A DNA stretch of 64,000 nucleotides from NCBI RefSeq assembly GCF_963975745.1, contig NZ_CAXBIB010000014.1, positions 1 to 64,000 on the forward strand, in the 5' to 3' direction. Positions 50,469 to 59,203 of this stretch are shown in pieces. This stretch comes from Parvibaculum sp963975745. GTDB taxonomy: Bacteria; Pseudomonadota; Alphaproteobacteria; Parvibaculales; Parvibaculaceae. The position numbers were made by a program, and so were the translations under genes. The notes below the pieces were generated by a model. It ran no database searches and was not told the origin of the DNA. It saw nothing but the letters and a program-made list of their open reading frames with translations. Numbering within the stretch: the first letter of the stretch is position 1; each line of letters opens with the position of its first letter.

Positions 50469-51650
50469 TCATTCAGCCGCCCGGCGCGGCATGATCCGCT
50501 CACGGACAATATCGACAAGACGGGCGACATCCTCGTCCCTGTGTTCGGCCGTGAAGGTGAAGCGCAGCCGCGCCGTGCCGGCCGGCACGGTGGGCGGGCG
50601 GATGGCGGTGACCAGAAAGCCCTCGGCCTCCAGAAGCGCCGAAGCGGCCAGCGTCTGCCCGGCATCGCCCAGGATCAGCGGCACGATGGGACTTTCGGGC
50701 GCGGCCAGTCCCAATGCACGGGCGAAGCCTTGCGCCTTCTCGACCGGGCGGCGACAGTAAGCCGGATGGGCGCGGATGAAATCGAGCGCGGCGATGGCGG
50801 CGGCCACCGTGCCGGGCGGCAGACCGGTCGAATAGATCAGCGTGCGGGCGCGGGTGCGGATCAGATCGCAGACGGCGCGGCTCGCACAGAGATAGCCGCC
50901 ATAGGCGCCGATGGCTTTCGACAGCGTGCCCATCTGCAGCGGCACGGCCGATTTTTCCTCTTCCATGAAACTCGAACCGCGGCCGTCGCGGCCGACCACG
51001 CCGATGCCATGGGCATCGTCGGTCATCAGCCAGGCGTCATGCCGCTGTGCCAGCGCCGCCAGCGCGGTGACCGGCGCGGCATCGCCATCCATGCTGAAAA
51101 TGCCGTCGGTCAGGATCAGGCAATGGCGCGCGGCGGCGCGGCGGGCGGCGAGCAAGGTTTCGAGATGGGCGAGATCGTTGTGGCGGAAGATGGAAAATTC
51201 GGCGCCCGAAAGCTTGGCGCCCGACATCAGACAGGCATGGGAAAGCTCGTCGGCCAGAATCAGGTCGCCTGCGCCCGCCAGCGCCGGCACGATGCCGAGA
51301 TTGGCCATGTAGCCCGAGCCGAAGACGACGCAGTCCTCCGTCAGCTTCCAGTCGGCGAGGCGGCGTTCGAGTTCGGCGAAAAGCGGATGATTGCCCGAAA
51401 CGAGGCGCGAGGCGCCCGCGCCCACGCCATATTTCTCCGTCGCCGCCATGGCCGCCTGCTTGATGTCTCGATGCTGCGAGAGATTGAGATAGTCGTTGCA
51501 GCAGAAGGAAATCAGGTCGCGGCCGCTGCGCGTCGCGCGCACCCCTTCGCGGCGGTCGGTCTCGACCAGGCGGCGGCGCAGCGCTTCCTTCTCCAGCGCT
51601 GCCAGTTTCGCCGTTACGAAATCATCGAGTGAATTGCGCTTGCCGCTCAT
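50469..51650 (-). CDS. bioF: 8-amino-7-oxononanoate synthase
   Basis: A 393-residue PLP enzyme that condenses pimeloyl-thioester with alanine. Landmarks are ISFCCNDYLNLSQH, GAGASRLVSGNH, LTDGIFSMDGD, MTDDAHGIGVVGRDGRG and MGTLSKAIGAYGG, which holds the PLP lysine. Its ATG overlaps the upstream quinone-oxidoreductase-like stop by four bases and its stop is one base from bioD. Confidence 0.95.
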   Translation of the reverse strand: MSGKRNSLDDFVTAKLAALEKEALRRRLVETDRREGVRATRSGRDLISFCCNDYLNLSQHRDIKQAAMAATEKYGVGAGASRLVSGNHPLFAELERRLADWKLTEDCVVFGSGYMANLGIVPALAGAGDLILADELSHACLMSGAKLSGAEFSIFRHNDLAHLETLLAARRAAARHCLILTDGIFSMDGDAAPVTALAALAQRHDAWLMTDDAHGIGVVGRDGRGSSFMEEEKSAVPLQMGTLSKAIGAYGGYLCASRAVCDLIRTRARTLIYSTGLPPGTVAAAIAALDFIRAHPAYCRRPVEKAQGFARALGLAAPESPIVPLILGDAGQTLAASALLEAEGFLVTAIRPPTVPAGTARLRFTFTAEHRDEDVARLVDIVRERIMPRRAAE

Positions 51651-52627
51651 GCCGTCATCCCGATCACCGGCTTGCCGATGCTTTTGCGTTCCAGCAGATT
51701 CTGCAGCACTTCGCCCGCCTTTTCGAGCGGGAAGACGGCGGCGGGTTCGGGATGCAGCCTGCCCTCCCCGATCCATGCGGCGAGCTTCTCCATCAGCGGC
51801 AGATTGGCGGCCGGATTGGCGCGGATTTCGCCGCCCCAGTCGACGCCGACCAGCGCGGCACGTTTCAGCAGCGCCAGATTGAGCGGCAGCCTGGGAATCT
51901 CGCCGGCCGCGAAGCCGACCACCAGATGCCGGCCGCCCGGCGCCAGCGAACGGAAGGCCGGTTCCGAGAAGGCGCCGCCGACCGGATCGTAGACCAGATC
52001 GAGGCCCGGTTTGCCGACAAGCGCCTCCAGCGCCTTGCGCCAGTCGGCTTGCGTGTAATCGAGCGCCATGTCGGCACCATGGGAAAGGGCGGCTGCCAGC
52101 TTTTCCGGCGTCGAGGCGGCCGCGACGATGCGCGCGCCCATGGCCCTGGCAACGTCGATCGCCGCCATGCCGACGCCGCCCGCCGCGCCCAGCACCAGCA
52201 GCGTTTCGCCGGCACGCAAATGCCCGCAAGTCTCGAGCCCGTAAAGCGCCGTGCAATAGGAGACGATGAAGCCGGCCGCAGCTTCGGCGCTCATGCCTTC
52301 GGGCACCGGGCTCAGCATGGCGGCCGGCAGCGCCAGCTTCTCGGCCAGCGCGCCGCGGTTCGACAGCGCCATGACGCGGCGGCCGACAAGATTGTCGGCA
52401 ACGCCCTCGCCCACCGCAATGACCCGGCCCGCCACCTCGCTGCCCGGCACGAAGGGCAAGGGAAGTTTGACCTGATAGGTGCCGCGCACGAACAGCGCAT
52501 CGACATAGCCGAGGCCGGCCGCCTCGACGGCAAGCAGGGCCTCGCCGGGCCCGGGCACGGGATCGGGCAATTCCGCGACGGCGAGGTCGCGCGGTTCGCC
52601 ATAGTTGACGCAACGGATGACGCGCAT
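51647..52627 (-). CDS. NADPH:quinone oxidoreductase-like zinc-independent dehydrogenase
   Basis: A 326-residue medium-chain dehydrogenase lacking the zinc-binding cysteines. It starts MRVIRCVNYGEPRDLAVAEL, has VPGSEVAGRVIAVGEG, and a cofactor motif VLGAAGGVGMAAIDVARAMGA. The family reduces quinones or enoyl substrates with NADPH. It is the first gene of the minus-strand unit and overlaps bioF by four bases, an unusual placement suggesting a link to biotin or fatty-acyl metabolism (inference). The start at 52627 leaves a 121-bp divergent promoter region with bioB. Confidence 0.87.
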   Translation of the reverse strand: MRVIRCVNYGEPRDLAVAELPDPVPGPGEALLAVEAAGLGYVDALFVRGTYQVKLPLPFVPGSEVAGRVIAVGEGVADNLVGRRVMALSNRGALAEKLALPAAMLSPVPEGMSAEAAAGFIVSYCTALYGLETCGHLRAGETLLVLGAAGGVGMAAIDVARAMGARIVAAASTPEKLAAALSHGADMALDYTQADWRKALEALVGKPGLDLVYDPVGGAFSEPAFRSLAPGGRHLVVGFAAGEIPRLPLNLALLKRAALVGVDWGGEIRANPAANLPLMEKLAAWIGEGRLHPEPAAVFPLEKAGEVLQNLLERKSIGKPVIGMTA

Positions 52628-52748
52628 AAACGGGTAACTTTCCTGCGGATGCGGATTTTCGGAGGCGACCCTAGCCTGCCTTGCAATGCGGGGAAAGCCG
52701 CCTATGCTGCCTCGCAATCATCCGACTGGCAGCAGAAAGTCAGGCCTC

Positions 52749-53786
52749 ATGACGATCCAGACCCGCATCGGCGAAACGCCAGCGCAGGGCGGCACCCTGC
52801 CCGCACGCACCAATCCGGACCAGCTGCGTCACGACTGGACGCGCGACGAGTTGCAGGCGCTTTTCGACCTGCCCTTCAACGATCTCCTGTTCGAGGCGCA
52901 GCTCGTCCATCGCCGCTGGTTCAAGGCCAATCAGGTGCAGATGTCGACGCTCTTGTCGATCAAGACCGGCGGCTGTCCGGAAGATTGCGGCTATTGCGCG
53001 CAAAGCGCCAAGTTCGAAACCGGCCTCAAGGCCTCCAAGCTGATGGAAGTCGAGAAGGTGCTGGCCGAGGCGCGCAAGGCCAAGGAAGCGGGTGCGACAC
53101 GCTATTGCATGGGCGCCGCATGGCGCGAGCCCAAGGACCGCGACATGGACATGGTCTGCGCCATGGTCGAGGGCATCAAGGAAATGGGCATGGAAACCTG
53201 CATGACGCTGGGCATGCTGTCCGGCCAGCAGGTGCATCGTCTCGCGCAGTCGGGTCTCGACTACTACAATCACAATGTCGACACGTCGGAAGAATATTAT
53301 CCGAATGTCATCAGCACACGGACCTATCAGGACCGTCTCGATACGCTGGAACGCGTGCGCAATGCCGGCATCAATGTCTGCTCGGGCGGAATCGTCGGCA
53401 TGGGCGAGAGCGCGGACGACCGCATCGGCATGCTGATGACGCTGGCGACCCTGCCGGAACATCCGCAAAGCGTGCCGATCAACATGCTGATGCCGATGGA
53501 AGGCACGCCGCTCGGCCGCAGCGAGAAGGTCGACCCGATCGATTTCGTGCGCATGATCGCGGTGGCGCGCATCGCCATGCCGCAGTCGGTGGTGCGGCTT
53601 GCGGCGGGGCGCGAACTCATGTCGGAAGAGATGCAGGCGCTCTGCTTCCTGGCGGGTGCCAATTCGATCTTCGTCGGCGACAAGCTGCTGACCGCAAAGA
53701 ACCCGGAAGAAGACAAGGATCAGCGCCTGTTCGCCAAGCTCGGCATCGAGCCGATGCCGGCGCATAGCTGCCCGTCGGAGAAGTGA
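52749..53786 (+). CDS. bioB: Biotin synthase
   Basis: A 345-residue radical-SAM enzyme that inserts sulfur into dethiobiotin. The 4Fe-4S cluster cysteines are C76, C80 and C83 in GGCPEDCGYCAQS. YYNHNVDTSEEYY, NVCSGGIVGMGE and AGANSIFVGDKLLT are family hallmarks. The start at 52749 matches family length; the frame continues upstream without similarity. A possible promoter (TTGCAA at 52681, TATGCT at 52703) lies upstream. The stop overlaps the bioA start. Confidence 0.96.
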   Translation: MTIQTRIGETPAQGGTLPARTNPDQLRHDWTRDELQALFDLPFNDLLFEAQLVHRRWFKANQVQMSTLLSIKTGGCPEDCGYCAQSAKFETGLKASKLMEVEKVLAEARKAKEAGATRYCMGAAWREPKDRDMDMVCAMVEGIKEMGMETCMTLGMLSGQQVHRLAQSGLDYYNHNVDTSEEYYPNVISTRTYQDRLDTLERVRNAGINVCSGGIVGMGESADDRIGMLMTLATLPEHPQSVPINMLMPMEGTPLGRSEKVDPIDFVRMIAVARIAMPQSVVRLAAGRELMSEEMQALCFLAGANSIFVGDKLLTAKNPEEDKDQRLFAKLGIEPMPAHSCPSEK

Positions 53787-55099
53787 CGGGCGCGCCCTTG
53801 TCCGTCCCGCCCGCCAACCCGCTCGTCAACGATCCCCCCGCATGGCTCTCGGAGGGCGCGCCGCATTTGTGGCTGCCCTATACGCAGATGCAGACCACGC
53901 CGATGGCGCTGCCGGTCGTCCGCACGGATGGGGTGCGGCTGACGCTGGCCGACGGGCGCGAACTGATCGACGGCACCTCGTCCTGGTGGACGGCCGCGCA
54001 TGGCTACAATCATCCCCATATCCGCGCGGCGGTGACGGCGCAGCTCGAAAAGATGCCGCATGTGATGCTGGGCGGGCTTGCGCATGAACCGGCCTGCCGC
54101 CTCGCCACGCGGTTATCGGCGCTGCTGCCCGGCGATCTCGGCCATGTGTTCTTTTCCGAATCCGGTTCGGTTTCGGTCGAGATCGCGATGAAGATCGCCG
54201 TGCAATACTGGATCAACAACGGCACACGCGGCCGGACGCGCTTCGTTGCCTTCAAGGGCGGCTATCACGGCGACACGCTGGCCACCATGTCGGTCTGCGA
54301 CCCGGATGAGGGCATGCACACGCTGTTCAAGGGTGCGATCGCCGAACAGCTGATCGCCGAACTGCCGACCGACGCCGAAAAGACCGCGGCGCTCGACGCC
54401 TTTCTCGCCGCCCATGCGCATCAGGTGGCCGCCGTCGTCACCGAACCGCTGGTACAGGGCGCCGGCGGCATGCGTTTTCACGACGCTGAAACGCTGCGGC
54501 GGCTGCGCGCGCTTTGCGACAAGCACGGAATGCTGCTGATCCTCGACGAGATCTTCACCGGCTTTGCGCGCACCGGCAGCATGTTCGCCTGTGCGGCGGC
54601 CGGCATTGTGCCCGACATCGTGACGCTGTCGAAGGCGCTGACCGGCGGCACCATGGCGCTGGCGGCCACGGTTGCGCGCGCACCGGTCTTCGAGGCGTTT
54701 CTCGGCGCCGATGGCGGCCGCGCGCTGATGCACGGGCCGACCTATACCGGCAATGCACTGGCCTGTGCGGCCGCCAATGCCTCGCTCGATCTTTTCGAAA
54801 GCGAGCCGCGTCTCGCACAGGTCGCGGCCATTGCCGATCAGCTCACCCGCGAGCTGGCGCCCGCCCGCGCCATCGCCGGCGTCCGCGATGTGCGCGTAAT
54901 GGGCGCCATCGGCGTCATCGAACTCGAGCGGATGGGCGACCTCAACGCCATCAAGCAGCGCTTCATCGAGGAGGGCGTCTTCATCCGCCCCTTCGGCAAT
55001 ATCGTCTACATCACGCCGCCGCTGGTCATTGGCAGCGAGGATCTCGCCCGGTTGACAGGCGCGATGCTCAAGATCACGGCAGAAATCGCCGCCTCCTGA
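53783..55099 (+). CDS. bioA: Adenosylmethionine-8-amino-7-oxononanoate aminotransferase
   Basis: A 438-residue PLP aminotransferase that converts KAPA to DAPA with SAM as amino donor. Typical segments are HLWLPYTQMQTTPMALPVV, DGTSSWWTAAHGYNHPHI, ILDEIFTGFARTGSMFAC and LSKALTGGTMALAATVA with the PLP lysine. Start is GTG at 53783 in the GTGA overlap with bioB, with GGAG upstream, so translation is coupled. Together with bioF, bioD and bioB it completes the late biotin pathway; early pimelate genes are not in the window. Confidence 0.94.
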   Translation: MTGAPLSVPPANPLVNDPPAWLSEGAPHLWLPYTQMQTTPMALPVVRTDGVRLTLADGRELIDGTSSWWTAAHGYNHPHIRAAVTAQLEKMPHVMLGGLAHEPACRLATRLSALLPGDLGHVFFSESGSVSVEIAMKIAVQYWINNGTRGRTRFVAFKGGYHGDTLATMSVCDPDEGMHTLFKGAIAEQLIAELPTDAEKTAALDAFLAAHAHQVAAVVTEPLVQGAGGMRFHDAETLRRLRALCDKHGMLLILDEIFTGFARTGSMFACAAAGIVPDIVTLSKALTGGTMALAATVARAPVFEAFLGADGGRALMHGPTYTGNALACAAANASLDLFESEPRLAQVAAIADQLTRELAPARAIAGVRDVRVMGAIGVIELERMGDLNAIKQRFIEEGVFIRPFGNIVYITPPLVIGSEDLARLTGAMLKITAEIAAS

Positions 55100-55346
55100 C
55101 CGCAGGCTGTGGCGGCAGAACCACATTTTATAGCGTGAACTCGCTTTTTCACTTCAACATGTTGAGCCAGATTGGGTCACACATTAGTCTCGGCACGGGG
55201 GCTGATTCGGCCTTTTCGATATTCGTCCAGATCCCGTGTCGGTGGGTCGCAAGGTGCGAAAGCGCTTTCGGACCGCGGCGGCAGCATTACGTTCCATGCG
55301 ACCGCGGTTGTCTCCGTCGCGGTCCGACAGCAGGAATACGAAAACC

Positions 55347-56042
55347 ATGCACGTCATCGCGTTTGCCTCGCAAAAGGGTGGTTCCGGCAAGACCACGCTT
55401 GCCGGCCATATCGCCGTCGAAGCCGAACGGCAGGGCGCTGGGCCGGTCGCGCTGATCGACACCGACCCGCAAGGCAGCCTGTCGCAATGGTGGAATGCGC
55501 GCGAGGCCGAGCGGCCCTTCTTCGCGCGCGCCTCGAACAGGGGACTCGAAGAGGATCTCGCAACGCTGCGGGATGGCGGTGTCCGCCTCGTCGTCATCGA
55601 TACGCCGCCGGCCATTACCGCCACCATCGGCCATGTCATCGGCCTTGCCGATCTCGTGGTCATTCCGACCCGTCCGAGCCCGCATGACCTCCGGGCCGCC
55701 GGCGCGACCGTGCGGCTCTGCGAGGAAGTCGGCAAGCCGCTGGTCTTCGCCGTCAACGGCGCCAGTCCCCGGGCCCGCATCACCACCGAGGCCGTGATCG
55801 CCCTTTCCCATCACGGCGCCGTTGCGCCTGCGATCCTGCATCAGCGAATCGATTTCGCCTCCAGCATGATCGACGGCCGCACGGTCATGGAAATCGGCTC
55901 CCAGACCAAGTCGCCCGAAGAAGTGGGCGAACTCTGGCGGTTCCTCGACGACCGCCTGAAGGGGCGCGAAACCGCGCCGTTGGCCAGCGCCACCTTTCTG
56001 ACCGGCAGCAGCGCCGAGCGCGACCTCAGAGGCGCCGCCTGA
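55347..56042 (+). CDS. ParA/MinD-type ATPase
   Basis: A 231-residue orphan ParA-like ATPase. It begins MHVIAFASQKGGSGKTTLAG with the deviant Walker A motif and continues with LIDTDPQGSLSQWW and VVIDTPPAI (Walker B). No ParB gene or parS-like site is near. Similar single ParA proteins position cargo such as chemoreceptors or divisome parts. The stop overlaps the SPOR-protein start (TGATG), pointing to a joint function at the envelope or division site (inference). Confidence 0.88.
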   Translation: MHVIAFASQKGGSGKTTLAGHIAVEAERQGAGPVALIDTDPQGSLSQWWNAREAERPFFARASNRGLEEDLATLRDGGVRLVVIDTPPAITATIGHVIGLADLVVIPTRPSPHDLRAAGATVRLCEEVGKPLVFAVNGASPRARITTEAVIALSHHGAVAPAILHQRIDFASSMIDGRTVMEIGSQTKSPEEVGELWRFLDDRLKGRETAPLASATFLTGSSAERDLRGAA

Positions 56043-56992
56043 TGTCAAAGAAGCCTGCCTCATTGACGAGCGACCTGCTTGCGCGCAAGGGTGAGGCGGA
56101 GCCTTCCCCGGCCGATCCGTCGTCGCGTGTCACGCTGACGGCCGGCCGGCAGCCGGACCTTGGCGGTTTCGGCAGCGGTTTCGGCCGTCCGGAAGGCCCG
56201 CCCCAGGGGCCCGATTCCAGCGGCCCCGCCATGGAGAGGCCGGAGATGCAGGGAATGGACGAGGAGGAGCGGCCGCGCCCGCCGGAGCCCGAAATCATCT
56301 ATACGCCGGAAGATTACGAGAGCGGCGGCCGGACGCGGCTGGTCGCCGGTGCACTAGTCGGCCTGGCGCTGATCGCCGGCGTCATTGTGGCGCTGTCGCT
56401 CAACGGCAATGACGGCGTCGCGCCGGTTTCGCCCGATATCGTGGCGGCCATACCCGACGCGCCGCAGCCGGCTGCGGCCCCGTCAGCCCCGACCGAAGCG
56501 GCGCCTGTGGCCGATACCGCCGTTCCCGAAAGCGCCACACCGGCCGAGGCGGCGACGCCCGAAGCCGAACCGGAGCGCCCGGCAATCGAGACAGCCGAGG
56601 CTCCGCTTGTGCCCGACAGTGCGGCGGAACCCGCGGCACCGGCCGCAGCCGAAACAACAGCGGTCGCCGAAGCGCCGGTGGCAGCACCCGCCGCTGCGCC
56701 CGTGCCTCAGACGCCTGCCCCTTCGGCCGCGCCGGCAACGGGCGGCGCCTTTGTGGTGCAGCTGATGGCCGTGCGCGAGGAAGCGGCGGCCCGGCCCGCC
56801 TATGAGGCCCTGCAGACAAAGCATGCGGCCCTGCTGGGCGGTCATGCGCTCGATATCGAGCGGGCCGATCTCGGCGAGCGCGGCATCTTCTACCGCGTCC
56901 GCGCGGCGGGCTTTGCCAGCCGCGATGCGGCGGTCCGCACCTGCGCCAGCCTCAAATCGGCCGGCCAGGACTGCATGGTTCGCCCGCGCTAG
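56042..56992 (+). CDS. SPOR-domain membrane protein
   Basis: A 316-residue bitopic protein. A disordered proline-rich cytoplasmic region (residues 1-95) precedes one transmembrane segment (TRLVAGALVGLALIAGVIVALSL, about 98-120). A long alanine/proline/glutamate-rich periplasmic linker follows. The C-terminal 75 residues form a SPOR domain (FVVQLMAVREEAAARPAYEAL through FYRVRAAGFASRDAAV and CASLKSAGQDCMV), which binds denuded peptidoglycan at division sites. It is translationally coupled to the upstream ParA-like gene. Confidence 0.9.
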   Translation: MSKKPASLTSDLLARKGEAEPSPADPSSRVTLTAGRQPDLGGFGSGFGRPEGPPQGPDSSGPAMERPEMQGMDEEERPRPPEPEIIYTPEDYESGGRTRLVAGALVGLALIAGVIVALSLNGNDGVAPVSPDIVAAIPDAPQPAAAPSAPTEAAPVADTAVPESATPAEAATPEAEPERPAIETAEAPLVPDSAAEPAAPAAAETTAVAEAPVAAPAAAPVPQTPAPSAAPATGGAFVVQLMAVREEAAARPAYEALQTKHAALLGGHALDIERADLGERGIFYRVRAAGFASRDAAVRTCASLKSAGQDCMVRPR

Positions 56993-57052
56993 CCGCCTGC
57001 CCGCTGCCCGTGTAGGTTCCCGCCAGACGAAACCTGGCAAGCGGAGCATGAG

Positions 57053-57694
57053 ATGGTCGAGGCGGTGATCTGGGATTTCGGGGGCGTGCTGACCACGAGC
57101 CCGTTCGAGGCATTTGCACGTTACGAGCGCGAACGCGGTCTGCCGAAGGACCTTATCCGCAACATCAACGCCAGCAATCCCGACAACAATGCCTGGGCGC
57201 TGTTCGAACGCAGCGAATGCACGCTCGACGAATTCGACCGTCTGTTCGCCGCCGAAGCGCAGGCGCGCGGCTACAAGGTGCCCGGCCGCGACATCATCGA
57301 ATTGCTGTCAGGCGACATCCGTCCGGAAATGGTCGAGGCGCTGAAGCGCTGCAAGGCGCGGGCGAAAGTCGGCTGTATCACCAACAATGTCTCGGCCGGC
57401 GAGGGCGCCGGCATGGCGCGCAGCCACGACAAGGCGGCCGCCGTGCAGGAAATCATGTCGCTTTTCGACCATGTGATCGAAAGCTCGAAGGTCGGCATCC
57501 GCAAGCCCGATCCGCGAATCTACGAAATGGCCTGCAATGCGCTCGGGGTTTCCGCCGCGTCATCGGTCTATCTCGACGATCTCGGCATCAATCTGAAGCC
57601 GGCCCGGGCGCTCGGCATGACGACCATCAAGGTCGTGACGCCCGAACAGGCGCTGAAGGAACTCGAGGCTGCCGTCGGCTTTGCGGTCGCCTGA
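57053..57694 (+). CDS. HAD-superfamily hydrolase (epoxide-hydrolase N-domain-like)
   Basis: A 213-residue hydrolase. Motif I is VIWDFGGVLTTSPFEAF. Motif II is IGCITNN-like (KVGCITNNVSA), and motif III/IV is SSKVGIRKPDPRIYEMACNALGV with VYLDDLGINLKPA. The cap domain and sequence resemble the HAD domain of soluble epoxide hydrolases and ACAD10-like proteins, so the substrate may be a small acyl or sugar phosphate. GGAG precedes the ATG at 57053. Confidence 0.87.
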   Translation: MVEAVIWDFGGVLTTSPFEAFARYERERGLPKDLIRNINASNPDNNAWALFERSECTLDEFDRLFAAEAQARGYKVPGRDIIELLSGDIRPEMVEALKRCKARAKVGCITNNVSAGEGAGMARSHDKAAAVQEIMSLFDHVIESSKVGIRKPDPRIYEMACNALGVSAASSVYLDDLGINLKPARALGMTTIKVVTPEQALKELEAAVGFAVA

Positions 57695-57729
57695 TCCCCG
57701 ACCTTGCTTGAGTGGCCGCGCCAAAGCGG

Positions 57730-57838
57730 CCTGGAGCCGCTCACCGTTTCACGGATACGATGAACGGCTCCAGGTTATTGTTCTGTCGCGTTTTCGAACC
57801 GCAAAACCGGTAGTCACTTTTGCTGAAAACGCTCTAAG
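57730..57838. repeat. Dispersed Rhizobiales-type repeat with inverted arms
   Basis: CCTGGAGCCG at 57730-57739 and CGGCTCCAGG at 57765-57774 form a 10-bp inverted repeat. It is followed by CGCGTTTTCGAACCGCAAAA and CTGAAAACGCTCTAAG (57788-57838), a phrase recurrent in intergenic DNA of Rhizobiales. It lies directly upstream of the P450 gene. Confidence 0.6.
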
Positions 57839-57868
57839 CTTCCCGAAAAGAACAACGGGAGGAACTCG

Positions 57869-59122
57869 ATGCTCAGGCCCCAGGCAAAGGCGATCGATCT
57901 CGGTGGCAAGCCGGATCTGAAGGACCCCGACCTCTACATGCGCGACGAGCACCACGCGGTGTTTCGCAAGCTGCGCGCCGAGGAACCGGTCTACTGGAAC
58001 CCGGAGGCGGATGCGGCCGGCTTCTGGGCCGTCACGCGCTACGACGATATCGAGGCGATCTCGAAAAATCCCGGTCTGTTCTCATCGGCCAAGAACAATG
58101 GCGGCCACCGGATCTTCAACGAGAACGAGATCGACGGCAACGACACCGACGCCTCGATGATCTCGATGGATCCGCCCGAACATGCCGCCTACCGGCGCAT
58201 GGTGACGCCGGGCTTCGTCCCGAAGCGCATCACCGGGATGGAAGACCGCATTCGCGCGCGCGTCACGCGGCTGCTCGACAATCTGCCGAAGACCGGCGAG
58301 GCCGAATTCATTTCGTCCGTCGCCGCCGCCCTGCCGATCGAGGTGCTGGCCGAACTTTTCGGCGTGCCGCAAAGCGACGGCGCCAAGCTTTTCGAATGGT
58401 CGAACGCAACCGTCGGCGAGGACGATCCGGAACTTCGCGTCTCCGACGAGTATATGCGCCAATGCGTGTTGGAAATGGCGGGCTATGCGGCCGGGCTGTG
58501 GCAGCAGCGGCTCGAAAAGCCGGGCGAGGACCTGATCTCGATGCTGGCGCATTCGAAGCCGGGCGGCGAGGCGATGAATTTCCCGACCTATATCGGCACC
58601 TTCATCCTGCTGGTCGTCGCCGGCAACGAGACGACGCGCAATTCGATTTCGGGCGGTTTGCTGGCACTTTCCGAAAACCCGCAGGAGCGGCAGAAACTTC
58701 TCGACGATCCGGCGCTGATCCCGAGCGCGGTGCAGGAAATCGTGCGCTGGGTCAGTCCGGTGCTGCATATGCGGCGCACCGCGACCGCCGACACCGAGAT
58801 TCGCGGCCAGAAGATCCGGCAGGGCGACAAGGTCGTGATGTGGTACGCCTCGGCCAATCGCGACGATGAGGCATTCGACGATCCCTACCGCTTCGACGTC
58901 ACGCGCTACACCAGGCCCGATGTCCCGACCCAGCTCGGCTTCGGCGCCGGACAGCATTTCTGCCTCGGATCGCGGCTGGCGGAACTGCAGCTGAAAGTGC
59001 TGTTCGAGGAACTGCTGAAGCGCTTTCCCGACATTCACGTTTCGGGGCCGGTCCGGCGCCTGCGCTCCAACTTCATTTCGGGCATCAAGGAAATGCCGGT
59101 CCGCTACACGCCGGAAGGCTGA
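57869..59122 (+). CDS. Cytochrome P450 (class I bacterial, CYP125/CYP142-like)
   Basis: A 417-residue soluble P450. The I-helix oxygen-binding motif is AGNETTRNS (about residue 251), the ExxR lies in the conserved VQEIVRWVSPVLHMRRTA, and the heme-binding loop FGAGQHFCLGSRLAE has ligand C365. The ending RRLRSNFISGIKEMPVRYTP resembles steroid- or terpenoid-active CYP125/142 relatives. It needs a ferredoxin and reductase encoded elsewhere. GGGAGGA precedes the ATG. The substrate is inferred only; hydrocarbon, sterol or terpenoid are possible. Confidence 0.92.
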   Translation: MLRPQAKAIDLGGKPDLKDPDLYMRDEHHAVFRKLRAEEPVYWNPEADAAGFWAVTRYDDIEAISKNPGLFSSAKNNGGHRIFNENEIDGNDTDASMISMDPPEHAAYRRMVTPGFVPKRITGMEDRIRARVTRLLDNLPKTGEAEFISSVAAALPIEVLAELFGVPQSDGAKLFEWSNATVGEDDPELRVSDEYMRQCVLEMAGYAAGLWQQRLEKPGEDLISMLAHSKPGGEAMNFPTYIGTFILLVVAGNETTRNSISGGLLALSENPQERQKLLDDPALIPSAVQEIVRWVSPVLHMRRTATADTEIRGQKIRQGDKVVMWYASANRDDEAFDDPYRFDVTRYTRPDVPTQLGFGAGQHFCLGSRLAELQLKVLFEELLKRFPDIHVSGPVRRLRSNFISGIKEMPVRYTPEG

Positions 59123-59152
59123 CGCCACGGCCGCAAGCCATGCGCTGAAACA

Positions 59153-59182
59153 AAAGAGCCGCCGGTCGCCCGGCGGCTCTTT
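59153..59182. terminator. Bidirectional intrinsic terminator between P450 and RND genes
   Basis: A 13-bp perfect stem AAAGAGCCGCCGG / CCGGCGGCTCTTT with TCGC loop. It serves the convergent genes ending at 59122 and 59204. Confidence 0.9.
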
Positions 59183-59203
59183 CCGTTTTCGCTGTCGCGC
59201 CGC

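Noticed and set aside
52627..52749. BioR operator between the divergent bio units
   Set aside because: No TTATCTATAA-like palindrome could be seen in the 121-bp region.
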